Below, in pieces: positions 14,955-15,496 of a DNA stretch of 15,496 nt. The notes beneath the pieces were generated by a model. That model saw only the letters and a list, made by a program, of their open reading frames with translations. It searched no databases and was not told where the DNA came from. Origin of the DNA: Bacteroidales bacterium (GTDB taxonomy: Bacteria > Bacteroidota > Bacteroidia > Bacteroidales > JAOZVK01); assembly GCA_029938185.1 (NCBI GenBank), contig JAOZVK010000073.1, positions 1 through 15,496 on the forward strand, written 5' to 3'. The translations under genes were made by a program, and so were the position numbers. Position 1 is the first letter of the stretch. Each line of letters begins with the position of its first letter.

Positions 14955-15382
14955 TTTTGTAACTCTTTTGTAATAGTGATTTGGAAACAATAATCTTTAA
15001 GTTCTTTTGCGTAAAAAACCGGTGTTCCATCAATGGTATAATAATCACTTCCTTTATGCTCCAATAAATTGATACATTCCATTATATCTGACAACTTATT
15101 AAAATCTGTCCTTATTAGGTACTCAAACATTATTTTATCAAAATGTAATTCTTTAATATCCTGCATAGGTAATGGATTGGAAACATAAATACTCATTCCC
15201 ATTGAATTTTCTTCATCATCGTAGTCAGCAGTCATATACACTTCACTGTTTTCAGAAGGTATTACTTTACTCATCTCCTCTTTCACTATCACGTTTACTT
15301 GTTCCTTGTTTAATCCCTTGTGTATCTTTTCAAAGGCTTTTGCAAGTTTTGCGATACTTATTTGTTGTTTGTTATCATTCAT
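14951..15382 (-). CDS. Unknown acidic protein upstream of and coupled to the HNH gene
   Basis: This protein of 143 residues matches no family I recognise. It has a helical, lysine-rich N-terminus (ISIAKLAKAFEKIHKGL, 8-24), an acidic stretch (TADYDDEENSMGMSIYV, 51-67) and an alternating beta/helix C-terminal half ending YCFQITITKELQK. It has no signal peptide or membrane helix. The start is ATG, and the stop overlaps the HNH start as ATGA, so the two proteins are made together. It could be a partner or inhibitor of the HNH protein, but that rests only on the coupling. Confidence 0.75.
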   Translation of the reverse strand: MNDNKQQISIAKLAKAFEKIHKGLNKEQVNVIVKEEMSKVIPSENSEVYMTADYDDEENSMGMSIYVSNPLPMQDIKELHFDKIMFEYLIRTDFNKLSDIMECINLLEHKGSDYYTIDGTPVFYAKELKDYCFQITITKELQK

Positions 15383-15444
15383 TTTAAATCTTTTAAATAT
15401 TCAATTACATTTTTTGCAGCAAATTGATTGCCCAAAAATAAAAA

Positions 15445-15496
15445 TAAGGTCTTCGACCTATTTAATGTTGCTTACGCAAGATATATAATAAACGGT
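15445..15496 (-). repeat. Dispersed palindromic repeat, copy 8 (cut by window end)
   Basis: TAAGGTCTTCGACCTATTTA is followed by ATGTTGCTTACGCAAG, in reverse orientation. The last 35 bp or so of the family are perfectly kept; the rest lies beyond the window. With copy 7 it encloses the HNH gene pair between inverted repeats. Confidence 0.85.

Noticed and set aside
14955..14990. Longer HNH protein start at a TTG
   Set aside because: It would overlap the upstream gene by 40 bp. The ATG at 14954 gives an ATGA stop-start coupling and begins just before the first CxxC.
15306..15488. Plus-strand open frame of 60 codons
   Set aside because: It lies opposite the unknown acidic gene and ends in repeat copy 8. 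It has no independent support.
68..15496. CRISPR array made of the hairpin repeats
   Set aside because: The copies are kilobases apart, in both orientations, and separated by genes rather than by uniform spacers. No cas genes are seen.

Overview
The window is very AT-rich, and every gene I accept lies on the minus strand. It looks like a chromosomal segment of a Bacteroidota bacterium, probably an uncultured Bacteroidales or Marinilabiliales-like lineage. The reasons are the absence of Shine-Dalgarno sequences, upstream TTTG / TAnnTTTG promoter motifs, a SiaB/SiaC (DUF1987) pair, signal peptides ending near SSQ or FSQ, and dispersed repeats with the core CCTGTAAATCCTGTC. The lineage is an inference.

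Layout from left to right. A Cache-domain methyl-accepting chemotaxis protein (134-2032) is tightly framed by inverted copies of a short repeat. After a repeat-filled gap comes a three-gene signalling operon, transcribed right to left: a vWA-TM-FHA protein (5771-7207), a PP2C phosphatase with periplasmic LysM domains (4479-5762), and a Ser/Thr kinase with a periplasmic SH3-like domain (2668-4401). About 1 kb of decayed DNA follows, with 68-bp inverted repeats, an orphan coding fragment and a strong terminator. Next are siaB/siaC (8261-9224), which form a phospho-switch pair, then a THUMP-domain rRNA methyltransferase (9731-10891) and an S41 C-terminal processing protease (11070-12692). The right end looks like accessory DNA. 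It holds an overlapping pair made of an ABC-type AAA ATPase (13336-14409) and a small partner (12783-13352) that resembles the Septu PtuA/PtuB arrangement, although the partner has no cysteines. It ends with an ATGA-coupled pair: an unknown acidic protein and a tiny HNH protein with a C-terminal membrane helix (14679-15382).

The most striking feature is a dispersed repeat of about 96 bp with eight recognisable copies (68, 2055, 2376, 8005, 10901, 12718, 14538 and 15445). One end carries the hairpin AGGTC-GAA-GACCT and the other a weaker inverted copy of it. Three copies have exactly the same 96-bp span. Copies fall at almost every transcription-unit boundary, and inverted pairs enclose the chemoreceptor, the S41 protease and the HNH pair. 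This could be a MITE-like element, a boundary or terminator element, or the edge sequence of movable cassettes.

Functionally, the kinase, phosphatase and FHA reader form a complete phosphothreonine write-erase-read module. Each protein spans the inner membrane once and exposes a different envelope-sensing domain. SiaB/SiaC is a second, independent Ser/Thr phosphorylation switch. The right-hand genes are best read as candidate defence or conflict genes.
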